NCBI GenBank assembly: GCA_035079385.1
Contig: JAVHKY010000013.1
Span: 2,294,001-2,358,000, forward strand
Direction: 5' to 3'
Length of the DNA stretch: 64,000 bases
Origin: Aspidiotus rigidus
Lineage: Eukaryota > Arthropoda > Insecta > Hemiptera > Diaspididae
The notes beneath the pieces are model-generated. The model had not been told where the DNA came from. It saw only the letters and a list, made by a program, of their open reading frames with translations, and searched no databases. Shown here in pieces: positions 10,901-22,200 of this stretch. The translations under genes were made by a program, and so were the position numbers. The first letter of the stretch is position 1, and each line of letters begins with the position of its first letter.

Positions 10901-13900
10901 TTTCTATGATTTCTTCATTAATAATGGGGTAAGCTATCATTGCTACCGCGATAGACCGCCTGAAATCAGTAGTCAATGTTGAAGCTTAATAATACGGACT
11001 CCGGACATTCACTTTCTTCACTTTAAAATGTTTGTTTTTCTTTTTCCTCAAGTCGCAGCGATACAAACTATGTTACTGGGAGCCGTACACTTGTATGAGA
11101 CGGAGGAATCCCTTCCCGAGATGAGGGGACAATACTTCAAAAATTGACATTTACGAGCATGGCATCTCCTGCAAGAGCCACAATTCTTTACCAAGAGCTC
11201 TCAACTTAAAAATAGCTTTGCGGTATTATTCCTTCCCATCGCAGAGAATTTTTGCGCATTCCTTTCGCTCCAATCAAATTCGGTTATCGCTGTTTTCTCA
11301 TCTCGATCTTACAACAGAGAAAAACCTCGCGATATCATCCATTCCATCGGCAGAAAAAAAAAAAAAATTTGCGTATTTCCTCTCTTTGAACGAATGCGGG
11401 GTTACAGTCGTTCTTTCACCGCGTGCTCACAACAGAAAAATTTAATATTCTCGATATCAATCCATTCCATCGGCATAATACGAAATTCTCGCGTATTCGG
11501 TAGCTTCGATCAAAGGCGGGGGGATCGCCGTTCTCTCACCGCGAGCTCACAACAGAGGAAGGTCTTTTTCTTGTATTGCCTTGCTCATAAATGTCAATTT
11601 TTGAAGTATTGTCCCCTCATCTCGGGAGGGAATTCCTTCACTCTATGAAAGTGCACGACTCCCAGTAACACAGTTGGTAGCGCTGCTACTTGAGGAAAAA
11701 GAAAAATAAACCTTATAAACTAAAGGAAGTGAACGTGGGAAGTGCGTATCATTCAGCCCGAACATTGACTATTCATTTCACGCGGTCTACCGCAGCAGCA
11801 GTGATAGCTTACCCCGCTATTGATGAACCGATCACAAAAATCCACCAAATATTAATTTTTTTGGAACTAAAATAGGTACGTTGTACTTGAAGGCATGACG
11901 CACCAAATGAATACTAAATAAATGAATTACTCCAGGTGCCTACCTCCAATTTTTTTGGTTAAATGAGTTTGCAGTTTTGAAATTGTTAGAAACTAAGGAA
12001 AATATGAATTTTTTTTTTTTGAAAAGATACCATCATCTAAAATGTCTCTAAGTTTCATCATTCGATTGTCTAAGTGCATCAGCCTTTTGAATTTTAGGCC
12101 CAAAAATGGCTCTGCAGCCCAAAATTGAGCGGAAGGGCCCAATTTTTTGGATTTCAAGTTTTTTCATGGGGACAACATTTCAACATCCATTTGGATCATT
12201 TTGCGGCCCTCATCCGGCTACAGCCAACATCGATCGTTTTATTATTACATGAATGTATCGACTCCTACATCAAAATCATTGACTAAATATCGATATGTAT
12301 ATCGATTCATAACCTACAATGCAATAATATGACGTTCTTCTTCCTTTTTCTTATCCTAACATACGCGTATTCGACCTATTTACGAGTCAGAGAAAGTTTG
12401 GAGCTTATACATACATGTATACCGAAAGTAGGTCAAAGTCACTGATGACGTCATCAGTTTATAACGTCATCATTATACTACACCCGGGAAAAATTTATTA
12501 GTACAATGGAGATTGAAATCAAGTCTGTTATACTGTACATTAAGCCTAGTATAGTCCATTTTCCTGTATTTCAGGCCTAGCAAAGCCTGTAACTTAGTAT
12601 AATGAAGGCCAAGGAGACAGGTCGCAAAGTAGCGAAGGTCGAATTTTTCTCAAGTTTTTGCAGTAGGTCAAGGTCACTCCTGTCGTCATCAGCTCGCGAC
12701 GTTATTTTTGTCCCGGGATTTAATCACGCAAATTTCAGATAGATCCCCAGCTTGAAGACGTCAAAACTTGTATCCTCATCTAGGTTCCCTATTACTTTAT
12801 TGAAGGCTTGAAGAAAGGAACTGGAGGGATTGCACGACTACCTCAGTTTTCTTATATCGCATAACCGACATGTTTTTCTATATAAGGATCAACTAGGCAG
12901 TAGGCAACCTACGCAAATCACGTATAAGTTGTGCACGCAACAAGCTGCTTGTTTGCTGAGTTGCTGTTGCTCGTTACCTCCTATGAAGCCAAGCCCTAAG
13001 ACAAAAGTCAGTTTTTGATCAAAACATCTTCGCCAGACTGTCAACCACTGTCTTTCCCAGGTAACTACCTCGTCAAAATTTTCTTTATTTATCTACGAAT
13101 ACCTTCTTTTTTCAACTTTCTTGCCAATGTATCTGCTTTTTGGAATTCACCTATTGCTGCAAACAACTGTTCCATTTTCAGGAAACATTTTCCCCGCAAT
13201 ACGAAATATGACGGCTCAGTAGATCTTATTTTCTGAAATTCATTAGGTTATAATTACTTGGTGATAACATTGTAGTCGCCGCAGTTATGACGAGTATTTT
13301 AACAGGAAGTCTGTTCTTATGGGGAGTTTTTCGAGAAATTTGCCGTACGCCGTGCGATATCCGGCAAAAACTGACCTACCCTAATAAAGGATTTGGAAAA
13401 ATTTCGACATAAAAGATTTAGACTTTCGATTCATAATATGATTATAGAAGGGGGACTTGAGAAATGTGAACTTTCAAGCCACAATATGTCGTAGGAGGAG
13501 GTCTTGAAAAAATTTTGATTTCCAAGACACATTATATGATGGGAGGGGGCCTTAATAAAAATTCGACATAGAGGATTTGAACTCAGAAGTCGAACCAAAA
13601 TATATGAAAGGAAAGGGACTTTGAATTCTCAATACTAAAATCAATTTGACCCCTAGTCTCGTTCAATTTCGTCAAGGAAGCTGTCGTTTTTGTTCACCTC
13701 ACCAAGAAAATGATATGTACCTAATTCTGAATGAAACTGTTAGGACGGATTAAAACGATAAAAAAAAAACTATAACAGTTAGGTATCATGATTTACAAAA
13801 TAAATCCGAGAAAAACGTTATATTCTCGTCTCAATTCTGAATGTTCAATACTCACAATTGCTCTAGTGTAAAATCGAAACGCGTCTGCGTATCTTTTCAT

Positions 13901-13943
13901 TTCAATCAATTTATCTCCTATATGCACAAGTTTTGAATCATTT
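4985..13943 (-). CDS. TPR-repeat protein made of four duplicated exon pairs (5' end not found)
   Basis: Nine minus-strand exons can be read in order: 13943-13856, 13232-13103, 10340-10240, 8873-8744, 7312-7212, 6323-6137, 5582-5482, 5411-5222 and 5145-4985 (stop). Codon phases agree across the junctions, giving about 396 codons. Odd exons of 88-101 nt encode a TPR A-helix pair with the pattern D..[EDK][LYF]..L.....+[YF].[DEQ]A..[CF]Y..AIV. Even exons encode the partner pair around Y..R....[CA][YF].[KE][ML]...A..[DE][FYL]..A. Such helical repeats normally form protein-binding superhelices, so the product is probably a cytosolic scaffold or co-chaperone-like adaptor. The C-terminal exon is lysine- and arginine-rich. 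The 88-nt exon has an uncertain acceptor and earlier exons are not identified. The last donor (5221-5220, GTCAGT) is non-ideal and was chosen because it keeps frame. No specific orthologue is recognised. Confidence 0.72.
5717..5914 (+). pseudogene. Possible non-LTR retrotransposon RT C-terminal fragment
   Basis: A 65-codon plus-strand frame includes the pattern KEKELLLTVKQRKTSYIGYI-MRG. This resembles the conserved tail after the reverse transcriptase of many arthropod non-LTR elements (the KERELL...KKRK..YLGH.MRG block). Nothing of the upstream RT is seen. It lies in a TPR-gene intron, antisense to that gene. The call rests on remembered motif shape only. Confidence 0.4.
6532..6560. repeat. 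CT-rich microsatellite
   Basis: A run of TCTC units in an intron of the TPR gene. Confidence 0.9.
7440..8470. repeat. Family A dispersed repeat (TGACGTCA-bearing), first copy
   Basis: The stretch shares phrases with 47380-48420 and 49260-50110. Examples are AAATATAAATGAGGTCA followed by CACTAGCAGACAT, and the GAGCTAGATGGCT/AGCTAGTTAGCTTATC blocks. A segment at about 7910-8000 is inverted relative to the copy near 47810-47900. TGACGTCA occurs at 7538 and 8088. The stretch lies in a TPR-gene intron and has no coding potential that I can see. Confidence 0.7.
9644..9898 (+). CDS. Small coiled-coil protein or terminal exon nested in a TPR intron
   Basis: A plus-strand frame of 84 codons begins at ATG 9644. 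It encodes an acidic, leucine-heptad segment (about residues 12-40, pattern LGREVEVLREKV...LLTKVMQIIEQI) followed by a polar tail rich in E, D and S. A splice-acceptor-like TACGCAG at 9608-9614 precedes it in frame, so this may instead be the last exon of a longer plus-strand gene. A canonical AATAAA lies at 10072-10077. It sits on the opposite strand inside the intron between the TPR exons at 10240 and 8873. Function is not recognised. Confidence 0.5.
   Translation: MNYTFAMKSCADLGREVEVLREKVTDQTELLTKVMQIIEQIDYKNRQEVSETNWPCSSGHDFEEFDEYMTRLSNMKGGIKKAIG
10072..10077 (+). promoter_or_regulatory. AATAAA poly(A) signal after the nested gene
   Basis: A canonical AATAAA lies 174 bases past the stop codon of the 84-codon plus-strand frame. 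Confidence 0.5.
10586..12221. mobile_element. Foldback element with long inverted arms and a tandem-repeat core
   Basis: The left arm (about 10586-11165) is matched in reverse by the right arm (about 11575-12221). Landmarks in order are CTCATCTGGCTAGAG/CTCATCCGGCTACAG, GGACAACATTT, TTTGAAATTG.TAGAAACTA, GGCACCTGGAGTAA, GCCTTCAAGTACAAC, the GCTATCA/TGATAGCTTACCCC block, GTTACTGGGAG and GAGATGAGGGGACAATACTTC. The roughly 410-bp centre is made of tandem repeats. No transposase frame is present, so this is non-autonomous. It lies in the intron between the TPR exons at 13103 and 10340. Arm homology is imperfect, so it is not a fresh insertion. No clear target duplication was found. Confidence 0.8.
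11228..11572. repeat. Three tandem repeats in the foldback core
   Basis: Three units of about 110-120 bp begin near 11228, 11338 and 11460. Each carries CCATTCCATCGGCA or a variant, then a TTTGCGTAT..CCTCT segment, a TCGCTGTT/GTCGTTC segment, and a CTCACAACAGA block. Confidence 0.75.
12300..12830. repeat. Family A repeat fragment
   Basis: The stretch contains TGACGTCA at 12446-12453, the phrase GATGACGTCATCAG seen in the other family A copies, and CCTAGTATAGTCC and ATAATGAAGGC phrases also present near 49660. It is a partial, decayed copy with no gene. Confidence 0.5.
13290..13640. repeat. Family B repeat, first copy
   Basis: The stretch begins with TTTTAACAGGAAGTCTGTTCT and TTTGCCGTACGCCGTGCG, which recur near 57650, 60230 and (inverted) 58080. 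It continues with loose tandem units of about 50-60 bp around GGGACTTGGAAAAATTTCGAC and ATATATGATAGGAG. Confidence 0.6.
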
Positions 13944-13959
13944 CTTGAAAATAGGTAGC

Positions 13960-16700
13960 CTTCATGCAAACAAAAATATCAACAGAAGTTACTAATTTAT
14001 CATTTTTAGAAGGTAAGAGTTCACTTTGTAGCACATTGTTGTTGATCAAACACTGATAACAAAAATTAATGGGTTCATATTATTTTTTCTCCAAATAGAA
14101 CAGAATTTCTTGTCCGTCCTTTCAACTGCCTACATTCTTTTCTTTTCTGCTCTCATTGAAGAAACATCCCAAAGATCTATTCCTTGTTTACCCCCCCCCT
14201 TTTTTTCCCTCCTTATTAGACAAATAGTAGACGTATCATTTGTTTTCTTCGGTTCCAACCTTTGCTCTTAAACAATAAAGATGTGGAACACATGATATAT
14301 GTGTAATTCTCTATCTCATAATTCTGTCCAAGAAGTAGTGCTTGTTCGTTCTTCGTATGTTCACAATCTTACAAACCGGATGCGCTGCAACAGGTTTAAC
14401 CAGGGTATAAATTCCCTCGATGGTCGTAACGATCTGGCCTAAATGACCTTCTTTTCTCTCTATGTCCTCCGTCTATAGAAAGGTGATTCGAGTGGTATCT
14501 AATGCTCGGAGCTAAGTCTCCTCCCCTCTAAAAAAATCCTAGCTAAAAATTTCTACATGTCTCCTATAATGAAATCATAATCCTCGCTAACTTAATCCTT
14601 GAACTAGGTCGAGGTCCTCCGAACTCAAACTTTTACCTACTGAAAAATTTTCCGAGTCTCTGATAACGCCACGATCCTTCTCTTTTCATGTACAGCTTGA
14701 ATTTCTATAGGATAGAATATCATAAAAATCTTACTCATTTTTAGCCAGAAAGGTTTCAAGTCTCGAGAGGTGATATTAACACTTTTTGTTGGGGAACATA
14801 TACAGAAATCGAGACACATGCAAAAATCAAAGAAAGCGAACATAAAAATCAAATGTTTCACTTCATTATTCATTGTAAGTACGTAACTTCGAGAATTACT
14901 GCCACAAGGATAGAGAAGTAAGTGAATTTTTTGTACACTTGGAATGTAAAATTTTTTCACTACATTTTTATTGTATCCGTAGTGTGATAATACATAGACA
15001 TGTAAATATCGCTCATTGAGCGTCAAAAAGACTAACGTTGAAAGGAAAACATAAGTCTACTAACGAAATATTATAATTGAGTTCCAATAATCATAACTCA
15101 AATTCCAGAACAAGTGTTGAAAATGTAAACATTTTCTTACAATATTGGTACACTACCTATATTTTCATTTGTTTTTCCTGATGTAAAATCCGACAATTCA
15201 TTTAAACAGGTGTGATTCCTGCGAATACTTTCCAAAAACTAGTACATGTGTATGAGCAAGACCCAACTGATTGTGAGTGAATAGTTGTACAGCCTCTCAT
15301 TCAACCATTTATCTATGGCAGGAGTCTGGCTTCGTCTTCGTGTTCAATTATATGTAGTGCCAAAAATGAGTAGATTGTTGTACTCAGTCATGTTGATATT
15401 TTCCCTCGGAATTTTTAGGTTGAAGACTGTTTTCGCGTAAGTATGTAAAACTGCTTCAGTCTTGTAGGGTCAATACCTTATCATTCAGATTGGGCAATGA
15501 TTATCTGATCTCTCAACAATAGATAGGCCTATACCTACATTATTACAAAGGATATTATGGTGTGAACATTATGGTCGGATAAGTAAGTCGACTGCAAGTC
15601 AGTCGATGAAGTCGGTCGATTTACTATAGTGTGGAGACATTTTTAGTGAATCTTTGACAATTTCAAAGACTTTTAATCAGGTATTTTTTTTACAAACCTT
15701 AAATTTGAAATTTTTACTTCACGTTAATCGCGGAACATGTTCAAGTTTGGAAAATAGATCCTATCTTGAAAACTTTGAGTAACACTGATTTACTAGTTGC
15801 TCAAATAGCATGCTGGTCTGCAAACATGTTTGGATGATGAGGGAGAAAAAATTGTTCATTGTGAAAACTTTTGTCTTCAAAAGCAATACTGAGAGAATAA
15901 TCTCTCAGTTGAGTACAAGAATTGTTGATCATTATTATGTTATGGACTAGCAGCGCGTCGCGTCGTCAAAAAAAGGCATGACATAAAAGAACCACGTTTA
16001 GGCAATTAGACGTACTCCTTGGCCGCAATCCATTCCTAAAATGCTATAAAATGACTAGTATATGCTGGTTATCGAGCATTCTTATTTCTGTGATATTTGA
16101 GTAGGTTGAGGGAGGTCTATGCCCGACACACGGGCCCAATTTTGTAATTAATTATTAATTATAAATAATTATCTTTGTATAGAATAATAAATGCTTTGTA
16201 TATGTAGCTATTTAGGAATGAGAATACACAATAGTGACGCCCATAAAACAGGTTCCCCACAAAAAAATTTAAGTAGGTATTTTACAAAAATAAGAAATGT
16301 TACGTCATCAACATTTTTTTTTTTTTACATGTTTAAAGAGTAAAAGGAACCGCATCAATGCCTCGAGAATCGGTGAGTAGTTTGAAGAAGTTACTTCTCA
16401 CAATATTTTAAATACTCGAGAGTACTTAACAAGAATTATGTCTACATCGTTCCCTAAACTTAACATTTTTCGAAGTGGAAAAACTGCGTTGACTGTTTTA
16501 TTAATGTTTTTTCTCTCTTTTTTTTTCTCTTCAAATAAGTTAAAGTTTTGTGCGCTCTCTTTAAGCGTTACGTTAAGAATATTAATGAGAATTATTGATG
16601 GATTTCAGGAAATTAATCTCCACAAAGAAATAATTATAATAAGATGGTCTGCCATGACCTTCAGAAAAAAGATACAATTTTTCAACTTTTATGATATGTC
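13960..16700. other. Long spacer, no gene supported
   Basis: Several short frames occur (for example at 14637-15026 minus and 16438-16725 plus), but they are low-complexity or AT-driven and lack motifs. Earlier 5' exons of the TPR gene may be hidden here. I could not identify any. Confidence 0.4.
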
Positions 16701-16702
16701 AC

Positions 16703-16855
16703 ATGTGACCTGCGACCTGCGATGAGAAAAAGGATGCTCATTGCCCACTGACAATAACACCTTTTCTCTCTGATTAGATGTCCAATCAGAGAGGAATGAT
16801 GGTGTTCCTGCGCCAATGGGCGATGAGCATCCTTTTCGCATCGCAGGTCACACAT
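16703..16855. repeat. Hairpin element (CATCGCAGGTCAC arms)
   Basis: Arms of about 55 bp run from GTGACCTGCGACCTGCGATG to CATCGCAGGTCAC. An inner stem CCTCTCTGATT/AATCAGAGAGG surrounds a short loop. The left arm has a 7-bp duplication of GACCTGC. MITE-like. Confidence 0.85.
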
Positions 16856-16895
16856 TATTTTCCACAATCACTGCAATATTTCGTCCAACTTCTAG

Positions 16896-17024
16896 CGTCT
16901 GATTGCAAATAGAATGGGTCACGTAAACAAACCCGCGACCCGCTTTCATCCAAAAAATTGATTACGATACGAGGAAGCGGTTCGCGGGTTTCTTTACGTG
17001 ACCCATTCTATTTGCGAGCAGACG
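16896..17024. repeat. Hairpin element (ATAGAATGGGTCACGTAAA arms)
   Basis: Two arms of about 50 bp are nearly perfect reverse complements from CGTCTGATTGCAAATAGAAT to AAGCGG, around a loop of about 25 bases. It lies 40 bp from another hairpin, so the two may have inserted in the same permissive spacer. Confidence 0.88.
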
Positions 17025-17170
17025 ATAATGTAACAATTGTGACCAAGGATTTTGATTACCTAATCAAGGTTCTTTTAAAAAGAGGTTATTTACTCACGCT
17101 TTGAACGCAACCCGAATAACGTCTAAAAAAATTAGGGAAAGCAAAAAACCAATGACGGTCGCTATTTCTT

Positions 17171-17636
17171 CTTGAGGGTATGCTCTACCTAGTCACTAAC
17201 ACATAGGTCTAGACACTCACAAAATGGTGTATCGCGTGTTGCAAATTTTGCCTAAAGATAATTAATTCAGTAGTACATCAAATATCTCGAAACTGCATAT
17301 TTTTTGTAGATGAAGCTCAGAAATATGCGGCTAATTGGTTCACACGAACTAAGTAACATTATTCTAATTGATATTTGACGGTTTGAAAATGCCTATTTTA
17401 GACGTAAACTGAACGTTCCTTGATATTTTCTCGAACATTTTGCGAGCTGTTAAGTAATTAGCCGTATTTTCCTCAACTTCAATATATAGTAATTAACCAA
17501 TGTTTTGAAAAATCCTGAGCATTATTCATGGAGTAATCCGTGGGCAAAAATCGCACCACCCGCAACACACAATTTTGTGTTATACACGTGTTTTTTGTGT
17601 GTGTGAGTGACTAGGTAGAACCCTTAAGACGACACA
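17171..17636. mobile_element. Non-autonomous TIR element, about 465 bp
   Basis: The terminal arms share CTACCTAGTCACT and CACAAAAT-GTGT.TC.CGTGTTGCA in inverted orientation, at about 17175-17250 and 17555-17630. The centre is AT-rich and non-coding. The ends resemble GAGGGTATGCTCTACC and GGTAGAACCCTTAA. No clear target duplication was found. Confidence 0.65.
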
Positions 17637-17639
17637 ATG

Positions 17640-18860
17640 CAATTAATAACGTTACAGCGTCTTAAGAGTGAGCAATCCTTTCGTTTAAAAAAAATCTTGG
17701 TAGCTAATTAAGTACCTATCTATAATATAAAGTTCAATATTGAAATTAAATTTTTAGAGCTCTAATACGATATCAATTACAACGCCAGAGGGAAATGCTG
17801 AACATACGACAAGCACCAACATACTCTTGAGCATTTCAGCCAAGTAAGTGAATTTTGCCGAACAAATGCAGAACCTTAAATCGATTTTATGAATTAGTAC
17901 CCATATATTCTAAACACATCTCTCGTTCATAGTATGATAGTTTCGTGAATCAGTGAACGAACGTCAAGAAAGATAATAATATTGAAATAAAAGTATAAAA
18001 AGGTGACAATGATAATATAGGTAATAATAATTAGGTATCAGAAAAATGGCTGTGGTGCCGGTAGCTCATTAAACGATAGGTAGAGATTCAATATTCCAAT
18101 AATTTGTTCACGAAAAATAAGAACTGCTCCTGAAAAATACCCAAAAAATTGAATAAATACCTGAAGGAAAAATAATGATAATTTATATTATATCTACACC
18201 AACATTTAAAAAAGAAGCCAATTTCTAGATACCTAATTTTTGGGTAATATTTAATAAAGGCAAACATGAAAGCGGAAACTTGAAGTTAAGTAGTTCGGAA
18301 AAAGAAAAAGTAGATGTTCAATCCAGAATAAAAGAAAGAATTTTTCGAGCTGATTTGCTGTCGGGTAAATCAGACAATAGTGTAGCTGAGCAATTTACTA
18401 TCATACTTAATTTTTCTTAGAACAGAATTGACGTCAGAAGTTTTGTAAGATGATGTCGACTGGTAAATGAAATTATTCTAGTTTTGGAGAAAAGGAGATC
18501 GCATTGCGAACCCTGGGACTAAATGAAAAAGTAGGTAAACACTCAGTTTTAGTCAACACAGCCTGAACTAAAAGACGAGAGTTCCGAGATTTTTCAGCTA
18601 ATTAAAGCTACCTTGTCATTCGCTTAGAACAAGTTCATGAATCTTCATTTTCTATTTCTCATAATATTCAATTTCACACAAGGCGATCTGTCATTACGAT
18701 TTGTTTAAAAATAAATTGCACAAATTAGAAATTGATCGTTGTAGGATAAAAATAACAGTACTCAACTTGTATGTACCTAGTTCATGCCTATAGATGGAGC
18801 ATAAAATGTGTCGCCAATAGGTATTTAATACCTAAACATTATCTAAAATTTAAAGTGATT
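17640..18860. other. Spacer, nothing recognised
   Basis: AT-rich sequence with no coding frame supported by motifs or splice signals. Confidence 0.4.
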
Positions 18861-18867
18861 ACCTTCA

Positions 18868-19134
18868 TTATTTCTTTCGTTCTTGACCCAATCTGGCTAA
18901 GCGTACGTCTTTGGCATGTCGGTTAGCTTCCTTCCGAAGACGATACATTTCACGTACCATATCACAACGCTGATTGTGAAGAAACTGACTCTCTCGTTTG
19001 GCCTTCTGCAACGCTTTCTCATTTTCGGCTTTTTCTCGCGCTAATTTTTCTAGCTGAACTTGAACCGACGACGACGAAGAAGAACTAGGACTTCTTCTGT
19101 CCTGAGAGCCTTTGATTCCAGTATTTTTATCCAT
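18868..19134 (-). CDS. Short coiled-coil protein, unrecognised
   Basis: A minus-strand frame of 88 codons begins at ATG 19134-19132. It has a serine-rich stretch (seven consecutive serines at about residues 18-24), then a charged helix rich in K, R, E and A (about residues 26-85, including KLAREKAENEKALQKAKRES), predicted to form a coiled coil. The GC content and codon pattern stand out from the flanking spacer, which supports real coding. The frame stays open upstream of the ATG, and an acceptor-like CATACAG lies about 25 bases before it, so it could be the last exon of a longer gene. It ends with lysines and a stop 13 bases before a GT. No family is recognised. Confidence 0.5.
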   Translation of the reverse strand: MDKNTGIKGSQDRRSPSSSSSSSVQVQLEKLAREKAENEKALQKAKRESQFLHNQRCDMVREMYRLRKEANRHAKDVRLARLGQERKK

Positions 19135-19239
19135 TGTAATTTGATCGGGAAAGAGCTGTATGCTATCAGAATCGAATACCGTCTTAACCGCTCGAAACGG
19201 ATAAATATTGTATTTAGGAATGAAGTGACCTAAGTACAA

Positions 19240-22200
19240 CCTAATGAAAAATATCGTTCTCTCTTATTGAAACATCGTTATCTCTATTGGTAATCTCAAA
19301 CTATGGTGATGATATTACGCGTGATTTCGTTCGTACCAATAATCATGTGTATAATATGTTTGTTTCTTGCGATGATATAAATTGATCAAAAGGAATAAAT
19401 TATCAAAACAACCGCGTTTGGTACGGAATTTGTCCGTAGAAGTACGATAGTCAACAATATCATCTGCGTACCTAGTAAAAGACCCAATAAGGGGAACTTC
19501 ATCGCGAGAAACTAAAAAGCAAAACTGTGAGAAAACAAATGAACGGATACTATTGCATCTCTTGTAAGGGGACTCATAATCTCAGCTTCTTACAATATTC
19601 GACATAAATTTATTCTTTCTTTCTTCTGAGTAGGTAACATAATTATACCAGTTAACTCTTCAAATCTATTATTAATTATTTTTCTATTCTTTAGATGAGA
19701 TTTTTCTGGTGGTTGTTCGAAACGATATTTCTCTAGGTTCCTTTAAATATATCGAATAACTCCCTCCACCTCTACTTCCCATCTGACTCATAACGTCATA
19801 ATCATATCCTGATGATATCACACGTCCGATTCCTTAAGTTTCGGCTCATGGAAGATATATTTATAGGGATTAAATCTTTTCAAAGGCTTTCAATAAAACG
19901 ATAATAAATCATAATTATCTAAGAAGAACAATGAAAATAAAAAATACACACATGGAGTAAATTTGTTCGATTCAAGAAAATATCATAAATAACAGTCTTA
20001 AATGAGAATATCGATCTGTAAACCTAGTGGACAATTTTTGAAAAATTATTTCCGATTTTGTCAATGTAAGTACCTATCTTATTGTCTTTTGCGAGCCAAC
20101 AAAATTCGTTTCAGTTGACTAATGATTTCCAATATTGGTGAATTTAGCAAGTAAACCTATATTGGGAAATAAATATTTCGGTATACCTAAATCTATCGAA
20201 TATTATTTTAATGCATTACCTGTATGAAGAAAAGAAGAAAGAGAGAAAAAAGAAAAAAAAAAAGAAAGAAAAAGAAAGAAAAATAAAAAAATAATGTTTT
20301 TTGTCATAGGTATTCTTTTTGTCTTTCAATATTTGTGTGTATTAATTGGTAATGATCAAAATTATATTTTACCAAATTCGAAAATATCTCTCCTCTAACA
20401 ATGTTCGATACAAACAAATAAGGACTTTATTTGCATGGGTACTTGAGTTTTAAACGAAAATCTAGGAGAAATAATTTACTGCAATTACGTGTTTATATTT
20501 AGAATTACAAAGTTCTAAAGTCTCTATTTGGAAATGTACCTGCGGTTCTTTACTTATTTATGGTCTTCAATCCTGAATGTAAGATCGAAATGTTCCTGTG
20601 TATTTCTCATGGAGTAGGTATCTTTTTTTTAAGCGGGATATAGGGTACGTTGGGGTCAACAAATGTGGAGCTTGTGACATCACGATAATCTGGTCTTTTC
20701 CATCTTTCATTTTTAGGCACTCGAAATATAAGAATGAATATCAGGTAGATTAAAGATTGTAATCTGGAAGTATGAGAGAAGTTCTTGGACACATTTCAAA
20801 CTTTCCGTACAGGAGAGAAATTTGGAAATTTTCGTTCCCTGAACGCCTATGATTGAAGACGAAATTTTGGCAAAGGTTGAAAGTGAATGATTGGAGATGA
20901 ATTTGGACACATTTTGAGCTCTCCTTAGAAGAGATGCGTGGCACATGATAAAATTCAGAGTTGTCCATTCGGAAAAAGAGACTTCAAAGATTTTGGAACT
21001 ATGAACACTTGTAGAGACGAGATTGAAAAAATGTTATCGGTGGGCTAATAGCAAGCTTCATCGAAGCTTTATCGATCGGAAGATGAGCTAAAGAAAAAAC
21101 AAAACAAATGCAAAAAGTGCTCCTAAATACTTAGAGGTACTCTTTCAAAGTTGGCATTTCGCGTTCATTTCTGAAATCAATCGCGTTTGTTTTCGATTTA
21201 TTGAAAATCATTACTTTTCGCGTGCCAACGTATTTCTTATCGCGAGCTAATATTCATAACCGTTATCAAACTCTTCCTATTGTACTTAAATATGAATCTT
21301 TAATAAAAGCTGATGGATTTTTCAGACGATAAATAATATTAATCCAAGAAATATTATTTTTCATTTTCATTTTTTTTTTTTTTTAAATTGTCAGACACTG
21401 AAAATATCCGTAACACTATTATTGTATATTGAACATAGAAGATAAAGATCACTAATACTCATTTTAAAAAAAATTTTTAGTATGAACAATATTCAAAGTA
21501 GTTCACAGAAAATAAAAAAGAAAAAAAAATAACGATAGGTAATGAGAAATTTCAAATCATTACCTATATATCATTCTGTAGGCAATAAAAGAAGTTTCCA
21601 ACTCATTCTGACCCAAATTAATTGTTTACTGTCAACCAACAAAACGATGAATGTTCTTATCGGAAATAAATATGGACTTCTAGCCAAAGTGGAACATTCA
21701 ATAATCGCCACTCAATTCCACCAATACCGTACCTAATCCAACCTAATTCAAGTTCTAAAATAAGATTGTAACGCCGAGCAAATGCCCCTGTGCAGTTTAT
21801 AATGCTCGTAAAATAAATAAATAAAAAAAATGAAAAAAAATAAAAAATGTTGACCAACCAAAAGATTAGGGAATATTCTTATCGAAAATAAAATAATATA
21901 ACTCATAAACTGATACATGCATTATAAAGACACTTTATTATTGTTTGTCGACAAGAAAAACAATGGCGGAAAAACTTTTAAAAATTGATGATGCTTTTTC
22001 CTTAATATGGAAACAGGAAAAAAATATACATTGACTACCACTTCATTGGATATTGTTTTTATCTTTATTATTTTACTTATTACATCAATGTCTTTCAATT
22101 TGGACTCCGCTGACGACAAATCATAAAATTATTATTAAAAAACGTTTTTCTAATGAATAACTGACAAATTCTCACAGGTTGTTTATTCAGTATCATAATA

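Noticed and set aside
14637..15026. 129-codon minus-strand frame
   Set aside because: F/C-rich AT-driven composition, no domain and no agreement with flanking TPR exons.
16040..16250. LTR-like segment with TATAAAA and AATAAA
   Set aside because: No second copy, primer site or pol was found nearby, so the signals are likely chance in AT-rich DNA.
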